Shown: piece by piece, positions 50,932-59,595 of the stretch
Numbering within the stretch: the first letter of the stretch is position 1
Layout of the letters: each line of letters starts with the position of its first letter
Source: Modestobacter sp. VKM Ac-2986
Lineage (GTDB): Bacteria; Actinomycetota; Actinomycetes; Mycobacteriales; Geodermatophilaceae
Direction: 5' to 3'
Assembly: GCF_026967795.1 (NCBI RefSeq)
Contig: NZ_JAPVBH010000007.1
Location: 248,001-312,000, forward strand
DNA length: 64,000 nucleotides
Translations under genes and position numbers: made by a program
Notes under the pieces: model-generated
What the model was told of the DNA's origin: nothing
What the model saw: only the letters and a program-made list of their open reading frames with translations
Database searches by the model: none

Positions 50932-53223
50932 TCAGGGGTCGCGGGTGAGGGCGAGGAGGGCGATGTCGTCGGCGCGGTGGGTGCCGGCGAGGTCGGCCAG
51001 CAGCCGGTCGCACAGCTCGTCGGGACCGTTCGCGGCGGCCCGGTCAGCGGCCGCCCGCAGCCGCTCCAGGCCGGCGTCGATGTCGCTGGTGCGGCTCTCC
51101 ACCAGCCCGTCGGTGAACAGCACCAACGTCGCCCCCGGCGGGACGACGCCGCGCCACTCCACGGCCGGCGCGGGCGGGGCGCCGAGCATCCGGCTGGGCA
51201 CCACCGGCAGGAAGCCCGCCCGCCCCTCGGCGACGAGCAGCGGCGGCGGGTGCCCGGCGGAGGCCACGTGCAGCACGCCGGAGGGCAGGTCGAGGGTGGC
51301 GAACAACGCCGTGGCCATCCGCTGCAGGCCCAGCAGCGGCCAGCTGGCCTGCAGCCGGTCGATGACGGCCGCCGGCGCCGGGGCCTCCACCAGCAGCGCC
51401 CGGTAGACGCTGCGCAGCTGGCCCATCGTGGCCGCCGCGGTGATGTCGTGGCCGACGACGTCACCGACCGCGATCGCCACGTGCCCGCCGGGCAGCGGCG
51501 CGACGTCGTAGAAGTCACCGCCGATCTCCACCCCGGAGGTCGCCGCCAGGTACCGCACGGCGACCGTCACGCCGGGCACCGGGGGCGGGGGCGGCGGCAG
51601 CAGCGTCGCCTGCAGGGTGTGCGAGGTGCGGGCCTCCAGCTCGTAGCGCTGCGCCTTGGCCATCATCAGCGCGACCTGCAGGCCCAGCTGCTCGGCCAGC
51701 TCGACGTCGGCGGAGGTGAACGGGCGCCGCCGCCGGTCGACCGCCAGCGTCATCACCCCCAGCGTGCGGCCCTCGGCGATCAGCGGCACGGCGACCAGGC
51801 TGACCAGCTCCAGCGCTCGGGCGGCGGCGACCTCCTCCGCACCGCGCGCCATCGCCGCCAGCTGGGCCTCGTCGATCGTGGTGAACCACCGGGTGCGCCC
51901 CTCGGCCAGCGCCGTCCGGGCCGGTGCAGGCAGGTCGCGGTGCGGCGGCGCCCAGGCGCGCAGCGCGTCGACGAACCGCTGGCGTGCGGGGTCGCCGTGC
52001 CGGGCCACCACCCGCGCCAGGCCGTGCTCGCCGATCAGGTCCAGCACGCACAGGTCGGCCAGCCGCGGCACGACCATCTCCGCCAGCCGCTCGACGGACT
52101 CGGTCACCCCGGTCGCCCGGGCCAGCATCCGGGCGGCGTCGAGCAGGAAACCCGAGCGCTCCGCCTGGCGGGCGGTCTCCTCGTGCAGCCGGGCCCGCTC
52201 GAGCGCCTGCCCGGCCTGCCGGCCCAGCGTGCACAGCAGGTCGACGTCCGCGGTCGCCAGGGACCGGTGGGCGGTGGGCTCGGCCAGGCTGATCAGGTCG
52301 CCGTCGAGCTCGTCGCCGAGGGTGAGCAGCAGCGCGCCGAGGTGGGCGCCGTCGGCGGTCACCGGGACCACCACGAGGTCGGTGACCCGGGCCTCCGCCG
52401 CGGCGGCCGCCAGCGCCGGCCACGCCTCACCGAGCCGCTCGGTCACCGGCACCGTGCGCACCCCGGAGCTGAGCACCAGGTCGACCCGGCCCGGTGAGGT
52501 CTGGTCCAGCGCCTCCAGCAGCGCAGCCGGCACCTTCTCGGACGCGGTGAGCACCGCCGCCGGCTCGGTGACGTCCGGGCGGGCGGCGTCGACGGCCACG
52601 AGCCACAGCGCGGCGCCGGTGGCCCGCACCGCCTGCCGGCTGCGGTGCACCACCACCTGCGCGGCGTCCTCGGTGGCCACCGCCGCGGCCAGGTCGGAGA
52701 CGAACCGCTGCAGCGTGCGGGACCGCACCTCCGACGCCTCGGCCGCCCGCTGTGCCGCGAGCAGGTCGAGCTCGTAGCGGCGGCGGGCGCTCGCCTCGAA
52801 CAGCGTGGCGCGGACGATCAGCGGCCGCTCGTGCGCATCGCGCACCTCCACCGCGTTGACCAGGCACGGCAGCAACGAGCCGTCGGCCCGGACGACGTCG
52901 AGCGCGACCTCGCGCGCGGCGCCCTGCATGCGCAGCAGCGGGGTGAGGTGGGCGTCGTGGAACACCTGGCCGCCGAGGCTGAGCAGGTCGCGCAGCCGGG
53001 TCCGCAGCACCCGCTCGGCCGGCATCCCCAGCCAGCTGCACAGCGTCCGGTTGACCTTCACGATCGTGCCGTCGGCGAGCATCGACAGGTACCCGCAGGG
53101 GGCGTTCTCGTAGAGGTCGGCGGGGTCGTCGTCCAGCAGCTGGTCCAGTGCCTCCCGCACGCCGTCGTCCAGCCGGTGTTCCCGGGCGACGGGCGGTGCC
53201 GCGGTCTCGCGGGAGTCGGTCAC
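50932..53223 (-). CDS. PAS-GAF-SpoIIE (PP2C) phosphatase, RsbP-like
   Basis: A 763-residue regulatory phosphatase. PAS domain at about 38-140 (ENAPCGYLSMLADGTIVKVNR), two GAF domains (about 170-330 and 340-520, the second with GRTLGVMTLAVDRRRR), then the SpoIIE catalytic domain (IGGDFYDVAPLPGGHVAIAVGDVVGHD and LVLFTDGLVESR). Such proteins dephosphorylate anti-anti-sigma (STAS) proteins, releasing alternative sigma factors under stress. GTG at 53223 overlaps the hydrolase stop by four bases. The pairing of hydrolase and PAS phosphatase matches RsbQ-RsbP of Bacillus. A candidate substrate STAS protein is encoded at 60920-61267. Confidence 0.9.
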   Translation of the reverse strand: MTDSRETAAPPVAREHRLDDGVREALDQLLDDDPADLYENAPCGYLSMLADGTIVKVNRTLCSWLGMPAERVLRTRLRDLLSLGGQVFHDAHLTPLLRMQGAAREVALDVVRADGSLLPCLVNAVEVRDAHERPLIVRATLFEASARRRYELDLLAAQRAAEASEVRSRTLQRFVSDLAAAVATEDAAQVVVHRSRQAVRATGAALWLVAVDAARPDVTEPAAVLTASEKVPAALLEALDQTSPGRVDLVLSSGVRTVPVTERLGEAWPALAAAAAEARVTDLVVVPVTADGAHLGALLLTLGDELDGDLISLAEPTAHRSLATADVDLLCTLGRQAGQALERARLHEETARQAERSGFLLDAARMLARATGVTESVERLAEMVVPRLADLCVLDLIGEHGLARVVARHGDPARQRFVDALRAWAPPHRDLPAPARTALAEGRTRWFTTIDEAQLAAMARGAEEVAAARALELVSLVAVPLIAEGRTLGVMTLAVDRRRRPFTSADVELAEQLGLQVALMMAKAQRYELEARTSHTLQATLLPPPPPPVPGVTVAVRYLAATSGVEIGGDFYDVAPLPGGHVAIAVGDVVGHDITAAATMGQLRSVYRALLVEAPAPAAVIDRLQASWPLLGLQRMATALFATLDLPSGVLHVASAGHPPPLLVAEGRAGFLPVVPSRMLGAPPAPAVEWRGVVPPGATLVLFTDGLVESRTSDIDAGLERLRAAADRAAANGPDELCDRLLADLAGTHRADDIALLALTRDP

Positions 53224-54035
53224 AACCAGGCCCGGATGGCGGCGGAGGTCTCCTCGGGGGCGCTCAGATGCGGGCAGTGCCCGGTGGCGGCGAGCTGGAC
53301 GAACGTCGACCCGGCGACGTGCTCGTGGACGTAGCGGCCGGCGGTGACCGGGGCGATGACGTCCTCGGAGCACTGCAGCACGAGGGTCGGGACGTCGACG
53401 CCGGCCAGGTCGGCCCGGTTGTCGGACAGGAAGGAGATGCGGGCGAACCGGCGGGCGACGTCGGGGTCGGTGCGGCAGAAGGAGGCGGTCAGCTCGGCGG
53501 CCAGCTCGGGCCGGTCGGGGTTGCCCATGACCTCCGGGGCAATGAGCGTGGACCAGGCCAGGTGGTTGGCGTCCAGGCTCTCCAGCAGCTCGCGGAGCTG
53601 GGCCCGGGTGAACCCACCGACGTAACCGTCCTCGTCGTCGTCGACGTAGCGGGCGCTCGGCCCGACCATCACCATCGCGCCGATGCGCTCGGGCGCCATC
53701 GCGTGGGCCAGCACGCCGATCATGGCGCTCACGGAGTGGCCGACGAAGACGACGTCGGTGAGGTCCAGCTCGGTGAGCACGTCGACGACGTCGGCGGCGT
53801 AGCCGCGCAGCGACCCGTGCCGCTGCGGGTCGTGGGCGGACAGGTCGGAGTTGCCGAAGCCCACGTGGTCGAAGGTGACCACCTGGTGGTCGGCCTCGAA
53901 GCCCGGCGCCACGTACCGCCACATCGCCTGGTCACAGCCGTAGCCGTGCGCGAAGACCATCGGCCGGGCCCCGGGCGTGCCACTCACACGGACGTCGTTC
54001 CGCGCGCGGACGCTCACCTCGGTCACCGTACTCAT
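53220..54035 (-). CDS. RsbQ-like alpha/beta hydrolase
   Basis: A 271-residue hydrolase close in length and motifs to Bacillus RsbQ, which is required for energy-stress activation of the RsbP phosphatase, and to KAI2/D14 hydrolase-receptors. Triad: Ser101 in FVGHSVSAM, Asp225 in CSEDVIAP and His256 in GHCPHLSAP; oxyanion region FAHGYGCDQAMWR. ATG start with GGGAGGG upstream; the stop overlaps the phosphatase start. It probably hydrolyses or binds a small ligand and transmits this to the PAS domain of its partner. Confidence 0.88.
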   Translation of the reverse strand: MSTVTEVSVRARNDVRVSGTPGARPMVFAHGYGCDQAMWRYVAPGFEADHQVVTFDHVGFGNSDLSAHDPQRHGSLRGYAADVVDVLTELDLTDVVFVGHSVSAMIGVLAHAMAPERIGAMVMVGPSARYVDDDEDGYVGGFTRAQLRELLESLDANHLAWSTLIAPEVMGNPDRPELAAELTASFCRTDPDVARRFARISFLSDNRADLAGVDVPTLVLQCSEDVIAPVTAGRYVHEHVAGSTFVQLAATGHCPHLSAPEETSAAIRAWL

Positions 54036-54084
54036 CCGCCCTCCCCGCGCACAGCCCCGCCGCGCCGCCGGTGCCGGGACCCGC

Positions 54085-55332
54085 TCAGCCCGTGCGGACC
54101 CCGCTGAGCACCACACCGCTGGCCGGCCGGGCCGGGATGCGGGACAGCGAGATGCCGAGGTCCTGCGGCGGGAGCCGGTACTCCAGCCGGGCCAATCGGA
54201 CGGCGAGGGCCGACAGCAGCGCGACGGTGATGTCCTCCCCCGGGCAGCGGTGACCGGTGCGCGGGTCGCCGGCCCCCTGCGGCACGAGCTCCCAGGCACC
54301 GATCTCGCGCACCGCGTCGCCGGCGAGGAACCGCTCGGGCCGGAAGGCGTAGGGCTCGGGGAACAGCTTCGGGTCATGGTCAGTGCCCCACAGGTCCAGC
54401 AGCACCATCGACCCGGCCGGCACGCGCTCGCCGTCCCACTCGACCTCGCGCGGTGAGCGGCCGCCGATGAAGGGCGCGAACGGGTAGAACCGCCGCACCT
54501 CGTGGGCGAAGGCCTCGGCGTAGGCGGCGTCCCCGCTGCGCAGCCGTTCCCGGTTGGCGGGCCAGCGGTGCAGGGCGTGGGCGGAGAAGCCCACGAACCA
54601 GCAGACCGCGACGGTGGGCCGGATGACGTTGAGGACCTCGACCGCGGCCACCCGCGGCTCCAGCAGCTCGCCGCCGGAGTCGCGGTGCGCCGCCACCGTG
54701 GCCAGCACCGAACCCGCGGGCACGGCCCGGGCGCCGGAGCGCACCTCCTCGACGATCCCGGCCAGCCAGGCCTCCCGCCGCTGCCGCACGCGGCGGGCCC
54801 GCCAGTGCCGGGGCGCACCGGTGGCGAAGCCGTCGACCAGGGTGGTGAGGTCGCGGGCCAGGGCCGGCAGCTCGTCCTCGGTCAGCGGGACGGCGGCCCA
54901 GTCGCACACCCCGCGGGTGAGCACCCGGGCGGCCTCGTCCATGAGCACCACCCGGTCCTGCTGCGCCCAGCGGTGCGCGGCGTCGTCCCAGGCGGTCGTG
55001 ACCCGGTCGACCAGCGCGGGAACCCCCTCGCCCATCAGCAGGTGCACGAACATCGCCTTGCGCACCCGGTGGGCCTCGCCGTCGAGGGTGTGCACGGCGC
55101 CGTGGCCGAACAGCGTGCTGACCACCGGCTCGGGCAGCGCACCGCTGCGGCGCACGTGGTCCTCGTCGTAGACGAACCGCGCGCCGGCCGGGCCCTCGAC
55201 GGCCAGCGCCTGCCGGAGCGCCACCCGGGTGCGCACGGTGTCGCGCCCGGCCGCACGGCGCCGGTCGGGCAGCCAGGCGTAGCCCTGGGCGAGCATCGCG
55301 ATCGACTGGTCCAGGCGGGGACTGCGGGTCAT
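54085..55332 (-). CDS. Cytochrome P450, CYP152 family (fatty acid peroxygenase/decarboxylase)
   Basis: A 415-residue P450 using hydrogen peroxide directly. Heme ligand Cys363 in TGHRCPGED; the CYP152 marks are NVIRPTVAV with Arg238-Pro239, which binds the fatty acid carboxylate in place of the usual acid-alcohol pair, FYPFAPFIGGR and LDLWGTDHDPKLF. Position 81 (STLFGHGAVHTLDG) is His, as in OleTJE, which makes terminal alkenes, rather than the Gln of the hydroxylating BSbeta enzyme. No redox partner genes are nearby, as expected for a peroxygenase. It lies 49 bp upstream of the RsbQ-like gene on the same strand. Confidence 0.92.
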   Translation of the reverse strand: MTRSPRLDQSIAMLAQGYAWLPDRRRAAGRDTVRTRVALRQALAVEGPAGARFVYDEDHVRRSGALPEPVVSTLFGHGAVHTLDGEAHRVRKAMFVHLLMGEGVPALVDRVTTAWDDAAHRWAQQDRVVLMDEAARVLTRGVCDWAAVPLTEDELPALARDLTTLVDGFATGAPRHWRARRVRQRREAWLAGIVEEVRSGARAVPAGSVLATVAAHRDSGGELLEPRVAAVEVLNVIRPTVAVCWFVGFSAHALHRWPANRERLRSGDAAYAEAFAHEVRRFYPFAPFIGGRSPREVEWDGERVPAGSMVLLDLWGTDHDPKLFPEPYAFRPERFLAGDAVREIGAWELVPQGAGDPRTGHRCPGEDITVALLSALAVRLARLEYRLPPQDLGISLSRIPARPASGVVLSGVRTG

Positions 55333-55365
55333 GGCGCTCCCGTGCCCAGCCCGCCCGCGCGGTAA

Positions 55366-56970
55366 TCAGCCGTCCTGGTGACCCAGCTCCTCCAGCAGCC
55401 GGCGCACCTCCTGACCGGCCCAGCTGCGCCCCGACCCCCCGGTCAGCGCGGTGGCGACCTCGCCCAGCGCGGCGGACAGGGTCCGCTCGCCGGCGTCCAG
55501 CAGCCCGCGGTAGGCCGGGTCGAGCAGGTAGCCGGTCGGCCGGCTGGACAGGCAGCCCAGCAGGTCCAGCAGCACCTCCAGCCGGCGGGCCGCCTCCGGG
55601 CCCGGGACGTCGGCGTCGCCCATGGCCACCGTGTCGACGTCGCGCTCCCAGAGCCGGGCGCGCACCGCGTCCTCCTGCAGCGCCAGCACGGTGCCGTTGC
55701 GCCGGCCGGTCGCCGTCCCCGGGGCGGCGAGCACGCTGCGCACCTGGTGGGCGATCCGGATCAGGTCGTCGTCGAGCATCGAGGTGCCCACGAAGAGCAC
55801 GTGCCGGGTCAGCAGCAGGGTCTGCAGCACCCCGGCCAGCGCCGTCCGGTGGTCGCCGAACTCCAGGTACTGCTCACGGGTGAGGACGACGCTGTCGGGG
55901 TGGGCGGCGTCGCCGTGCAGCTTGAGCAGCCACGGCTCGCCCGGCGCGGCCTCCTCGAACGGCAGCACCCGCAGCGGCCGGCCCACGTCGGCGGCGGCCA
56001 GCTCCACCAGCGGGTCGTAGTTGGTGGTGACGTACTCGCGCACCGGCAGCCCGGCGACCAGGGCGTGGGCCAGCGCGTAGGGGCCGGGGCCGAAGCGCTG
56101 CTGGACGTAGGCGGTGAGCTCGTCGCGGCCGAGTTCGCGGGCCAGCAGGGCGGCGGCGTCCTGCGGCGGCAGGCCGGTCAGCCCGGCGGTGAGCCCCTCG
56201 CCCAGACCGGCCCGGTCGGCCAGCTCGTCGAGCAGCGCCTCCCAGGTCGGCCGGCCGGCGGCCGCGCTCACCCCGGCGCCCACGAAGACGGCGAGCTCGC
56301 CGGCCCGGGCGCGGGCACCGAGGTCCTCGGCGACCTCGCGCAGCGCCGCTGGCAGCGCCCAGCCACCGCCCTCGCCGCGGCGCACCCGCTGGGCCGCGGC
56401 CAGGTCGCTGGGCCGGCGCAGCACCAGGGCGACGTCGTAGCCGTGCTCGGTCGCGGCCTCCCGCAGGACGGGGAGCAGCTGCTGGAGCAGCGCCCCGCGC
56501 CGGCCCGCCGCACCACCCCAGCCGGTGCCCAGCGCGGGCAGGCCGACCAGCCGGCGGGCGCGGCCGTGCACGGGGCGCTCGACCGGACGCCGGGCCACCG
56601 CCGCCAGCGCCTCCCGCGCGCCCTCCAGCAGCCAGCTCAGCCCGCGCCCGTCGTCGTCCTCGTGCTCCACCGTGTCGACCAGCCAGGCGCGCCGGTTCCC
56701 GCAGCCGGGCACCTCCCGCACCCGAGCGCCGGCGTCCCAGGATCCGGCGACGGTGGCGCCCTCGTCGTCGGAGCAGTCCAGCGCGTCGGCCGGCAGCAGC
56801 GGGACCCAGCTGGCGCCCACCCGCATCGCCCGGTCGGTGGGCACCAGGACGTCGTCGCAGGACAGCCGGGTCAGGTCCGCGCCGACGACGAAGACATGGC
56901 CGCCGACGACGGGGACGTGGCCGCCGACGACGGGGTCGTGGCCGCCGACGACGGGGTCGTGGCCGCTCAC
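55366..56970 (-). CDS. SIR2-family protein with N-terminal repeat and macro-like region
   Basis: A 534-residue protein. After an N-terminal run of HDPVVGG-type heptads (encoded by 21-bp tandem repeats) comes a domain of about 190 residues with features of a macro-like fold (DLTRLSCDDVLVPTD, GLPALGTGWGG, HGYDVALVL). The SIR2 domain follows: FVGAGVSAAAGRPTWE, VTTNYDPLVE, LLKLHGD and VGTSMLDDDL, the NAD-binding set found in defence-associated SIR2 proteins. It probably binds or cleaves NAD+; no DNA-binding part is seen. GTG start overlaps the stop of the upstream gene by four bases. Confidence 0.82.
   Translation of the reverse strand: MSGHDPVVGGHDPVVGGHVPVVGGHVFVVGADLTRLSCDDVLVPTDRAMRVGASWVPLLPADALDCSDDEGATVAGSWDAGARVREVPGCGNRRAWLVDTVEHEDDDGRGLSWLLEGAREALAAVARRPVERPVHGRARRLVGLPALGTGWGGAAGRRGALLQQLLPVLREAATEHGYDVALVLRRPSDLAAAQRVRRGEGGGWALPAALREVAEDLGARARAGELAVFVGAGVSAAAGRPTWEALLDELADRAGLGEGLTAGLTGLPPQDAAALLARELGRDELTAYVQQRFGPGPYALAHALVAGLPVREYVTTNYDPLVELAAADVGRPLRVLPFEEAAPGEPWLLKLHGDAAHPDSVVLTREQYLEFGDHRTALAGVLQTLLLTRHVLFVGTSMLDDDLIRIAHQVRSVLAAPGTATGRRNGTVLALQEDAVRARLWERDVDTVAMGDADVPGPEAARRLEVLLDLLGCLSSRPTGYLLDPAYRGLLDAGERTLSAALGEVATALTGGSGRSWAGQEVRRLLEELGHQDG
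56894..56960. repeat. 21-bp in-frame tandem repeats at the start of the SIR2 gene
   Basis: The unit (GTGGCCGCCGACGACGGGG plus two variable bases) occurs three times with a partial fourth and encodes seven-residue repeats at the N-terminus. Repeat number may vary between strains. Approximate limits. Confidence 0.7.
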
Positions 56971-57623
56971 GGGCGGCCGGGCCGGACGGCGTCCAGCGAT
57001 GCACCCAGCGCCGCGCGGGTCGCCGCGTAGGCCGGCCGCCGGAACCGGGCCATCGGGCCGTCGGCGACCAGGCCGGGCGGGGCGTGCAGGACGGCGTCCA
57101 GGTGCAGCGGCGGGTCCGGCGGCCCGGTCTGGCGCCCCAGCACCACCCGGGCGAAGGGCTGCTCCGGTGACCGGCCCACTCGCGCGCCGAGGGAGAACAC
57201 GCCCGCCGACACCGGGGTCGCCGACAGCAGCACCGGTCCGGCCGGGCTCCGGTAGCCCATGATCGAGCCGTAGGTGGTGGCCGGGTCGCGGCGCAGCACC
57301 GGCACCCGGTGGGTCCACCGGTGCCGGCCGGCCGAGGACAGCAGCAGGTCCACCGGGGTCTCCCCCGGGGCCCGCAGCGCGAAGCCGAGCAGGTCGGGCA
57401 GGCGCGGCGGCAGCCCGGCACCACGGGACAGCCGGACCAGGACCTCGTCGGTGCCGACCCCGTCCAGCCAGTCGGCACCGCTGGGTCGCAGCAGCCCGGT
57501 GCGGACCAGCCGTCCGGTGAGCACCACGCCGCGCGGGTGCATCGGCCGGCCGCCGCGGGCCCGGGCCAGCAACGCCAGCGGAACGGCGGCCACCCGGCCG
57601 GCGACGTCGAGGAGGTCTGCCAT
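56967..57623 (-). CDS. Conserved actinobacterial protein, coupled to the SIR2 gene
   Basis: A 218-residue protein of a family often named phosphodiesterase in mycobacteria without experimental support. Visible pattern: MHPRGVVLTGRL, VRLSRGAGLPPRLPDLLGFALR, DLLLSSAGRHRWTHRVPVL, GPVLLSATPVSAGVFSLGARV, resembling a beta-barrel like that of catalase relatives. No catalytic residues can be assigned. ATG at 57623. Its stop overlaps the GTG of the SIR2 gene (GTGA), so the two are translated together. Confidence 0.7.
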   Translation of the reverse strand: MADLLDVAGRVAAVPLALLARARGGRPMHPRGVVLTGRLVRTGLLRPSGADWLDGVGTDEVLVRLSRGAGLPPRLPDLLGFALRAPGETPVDLLLSSAGRHRWTHRVPVLRRDPATTYGSIMGYRSPAGPVLLSATPVSAGVFSLGARVGRSPEQPFARVVLGRQTGPPDPPLHLDAVLHAPPGLVADGPMARFRRPAYAATRAALGASLDAVRPGRP

Positions 57624-57682
57624 GCCCCTGCCGGTCACCCGCAGGAGCCCGGCTCAACCCCGCGTCCGGGGTGTCGCGACCC

Positions 57683-57787
57683 TCAGTCGCGGGTGGTGCC
57701 GCATTCGGTGCAGCGCTTGCGGGCGGCCTCGTTGGGGTGCCTGCAGTTCTCGCAGGTCCAGGTGGTCCGCTCGATGGTGTCGCTCAT
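57683..57787 (-). CDS. 34-residue zinc-ribbon protein
   Basis: A very small gene: 35 codons including stop, ATG at 57787 with GGGAGG eight bases upstream. The protein has a Cys4 zinc site, TCENC (Cys12, Cys15) and RCTECG (Cys26, Cys29), resembling a RanBP2-type or DUF-style zinc finger; the sequence HPNEAARKRC lies between them. It is too small for most gene finders. Function unknown, possibly protein or RNA binding. Confidence 0.75.
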   Translation of the reverse strand: MSDTIERTTWTCENCRHPNEAARKRCTECGTTRD

Positions 57788-57945
57788 GGTCGTGCCTCCC
57801 AGCCCGCCCGCGGTGTGCCGGCGTCGACGTGCCGACGGGCCAGGGACACCTGTCGGCCCGCCGCGACCACGAGGCTAGGCAGCCCCCGTGACGGGAGCGT
57901 GACGTGCGGGGAACGACTGGACGGCGACGCGTGGTCGCCGCCGGG

Positions 57946-58581
57946 TCAGCGCAGGGCGGCTGCGCCGCACCCGCCGCCACCGGCGCTGCACGCGCAGCCA
58001 CCGCAGCCGGCCGCGGGCGCAGGAGCGGCGGCCTCGCGCGCGGTGAGCACCGCGGAGACGAGGTAGGCCACCCCGGCCAAGGCGACGACGACGACGGCCA
58101 GCACGCGGCCGGCGGTCAGCAGCCCGTCGACGCCGAACACGACCGCGACGACCACGGCGAGGACGGCCAGCGCTGCGGCACCGGGTGCGGCGAGCGACCG
58201 GCGGACGGCGGACAGCGCGGCGAGGGCCGGGAGCGCGAGCACCGCGGCGACGACGAAGACCCAGCCGGTGGCGGTGGCCGACAGCAGCGCGAGTGCGATC
58301 GCCACCGCGCCCAGCCAGGCGGCGCCGGCCCCGGCGACGGCGGCGGTGCGGTCGGCCGCGCCGGTGCGGGCCGCCCGGAGCACGGTGACCCCGTGGGCGA
58401 CGGCGGCGACGCCGAGCAGGCCCAGCAGCAGACGCGGACCGCCACCGGACCAGGTGGCCGCCAGGGCGGCCAGGGCCAGCAGCGCGACGCCCAGCGCGGC
58501 CGGGCGCAGCCAGGCGGGGCGGGCCCGGTCGGAGGTCGACGGGGAGGTCCCGGCCAGCCGGCCGGCGGTCACGGCGTTCGT
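57946..58581 (-). CDS. Multi-spanning membrane protein with Cys/Gly-rich tail
   Basis: A 211-residue protein with about six hydrophobic segments of Ala, Val and Leu (first RPAALGVALLALAALAATW). The C-terminus is GCGGCACSAGGGGCG, a short cytoplasmic tail with four closely spaced cysteines. The overall look is of HdeD/DUF308-like membrane proteins. The GTG at 58581 is chosen because AGGGAG lies nine bases upstream; a longer frame runs to 58602 and beyond. Divergent from the DUF1206 pair. Confidence 0.65.
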   Translation of the reverse strand, partial: TNAVTAGRLAGTSPSTSDRARPAWLRPAALGVALLALAALAATWSGGGPRLLLGLLGVAAVAHGVTVLRAARTGAADRTAAVAGAGAAWLGAVAIALALLSATATGWVFVVAAVLALPALAALSAVRRSLAAPGAAALAVLAVVVAVVFGVDGLLTAGRVLAVVVVALAGVAYLVSAVLTAREAAAPAPAAGCGGCACSAGGGGCGAAALR

Positions 58582-58760
58582 CACGGGGCCAGTCTCCCTC
58601 ATCCGGCGCCGACGGCGGCGGGCACTCCGGTCGATCGTCGTGCGGCGGTCGGCGCGTCGCCGTGCGAGGCTGTCCGGCGCCACCGCCGGTGTTCGCCGAG
58701 CACGGGCGTCCGTGGCGAGGACGGCTGTCGTCGGGAACGCGGCGGCGGGAGGAGACGGTC

Positions 58761-59591
58761 ATGGGCACCTCGGGGAACACCGCGGCACGCGCCGGCGACA
58801 GCCCGGCCCTCGAGCGTCTGGCCCGGGTCGGCCTGATCGCCTACGGCATCGTGCACCTGCTCATCGCCTGGCTGTCCCTGCAGCTGGCCTGGGGCGGGGG
58901 CGGCGGCTCCGCCGACCAGTCCGGGGCCATGGCCACCCTGGCCGAGGAGCCGCTGGGCAAGGCGCTGCTGTGGGTGCTCGTCGTCGGGCTGGTCGCACTC
59001 GCCGTCTGGCAGTTGGCCGAGGTGCTGCGCCACCGGGCCGGCCTGCAGGCCTCCGGCGACGCCCGGAAGGACGCGGTGGAGAAGATCGTCAAGGCGGTCG
59101 CGAAGACGGTCGTCTACCTCTTCCTCGCGGTCACCGCGCTGCGGTTCGCCACCGGCGGCGGCTCGTCCAGCTCGGGTCAGCAGCAGTCGACGGTCGCCGG
59201 GGTGTTCGGCTGGCCGGGTGGCCGCTTCCTGGTCGGGCTCGCCGCCCTCGTGGTCATCGGCGTCGGGGTCCACCACGTGCGGAAGGGCCTCACCGGGCAC
59301 TTCATGAAGGAGATCGACACCGCGCAGGCCACCTCCGGGCAGCGCCGCGCGATCGAGCGGCTCGGCCAGGTCGGCTACCCGGCCAAGGGCGTGGCGCTGG
59401 CCCTGGTGGGCGGCCTGCTCGGCTGGGCGGCGATCACGTTCGACCCGGCGAAGGCCAGCGGGCTCGACGGTGCCATGCGCACCCTGCTCGATGCGCCCTT
59501 CGGCAAGGTCCTGCTGACCGTGGTCGCCCTCGGCATCGCCGCCTTCGGCGCCTTCTGCTTCGCCCGGGCCCGCTTCCCCCAGCGCACCTGA
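58761..59591 (+). CDS. DUF1206 membrane protein, first of a tandem pair
   Basis: A 276-residue protein with six membrane helices in three repeated pairs (LERLARVGLIAYGIVHLLIAW; VEKIVKAVAKTVVYLFLAVTALRF; IERLGQVGYPAKGVALALVGG), the DUF1206 signature. Each repeat has a conserved Gly-Tyr or similar turn. Function unknown. ATG with GGGAGGAG upstream. It ends four bases before a second DUF1206 gene. Confidence 0.88.
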   Translation: MGTSGNTAARAGDSPALERLARVGLIAYGIVHLLIAWLSLQLAWGGGGGSADQSGAMATLAEEPLGKALLWVLVVGLVALAVWQLAEVLRHRAGLQASGDARKDAVEKIVKAVAKTVVYLFLAVTALRFATGGGSSSSGQQQSTVAGVFGWPGGRFLVGLAALVVIGVGVHHVRKGLTGHFMKEIDTAQATSGQRRAIERLGQVGYPAKGVALALVGGLLGWAAITFDPAKASGLDGAMRTLLDAPFGKVLLTVVALGIAAFGAFCFARARFPQRT

Positions 59592-59595
59592 CCCC

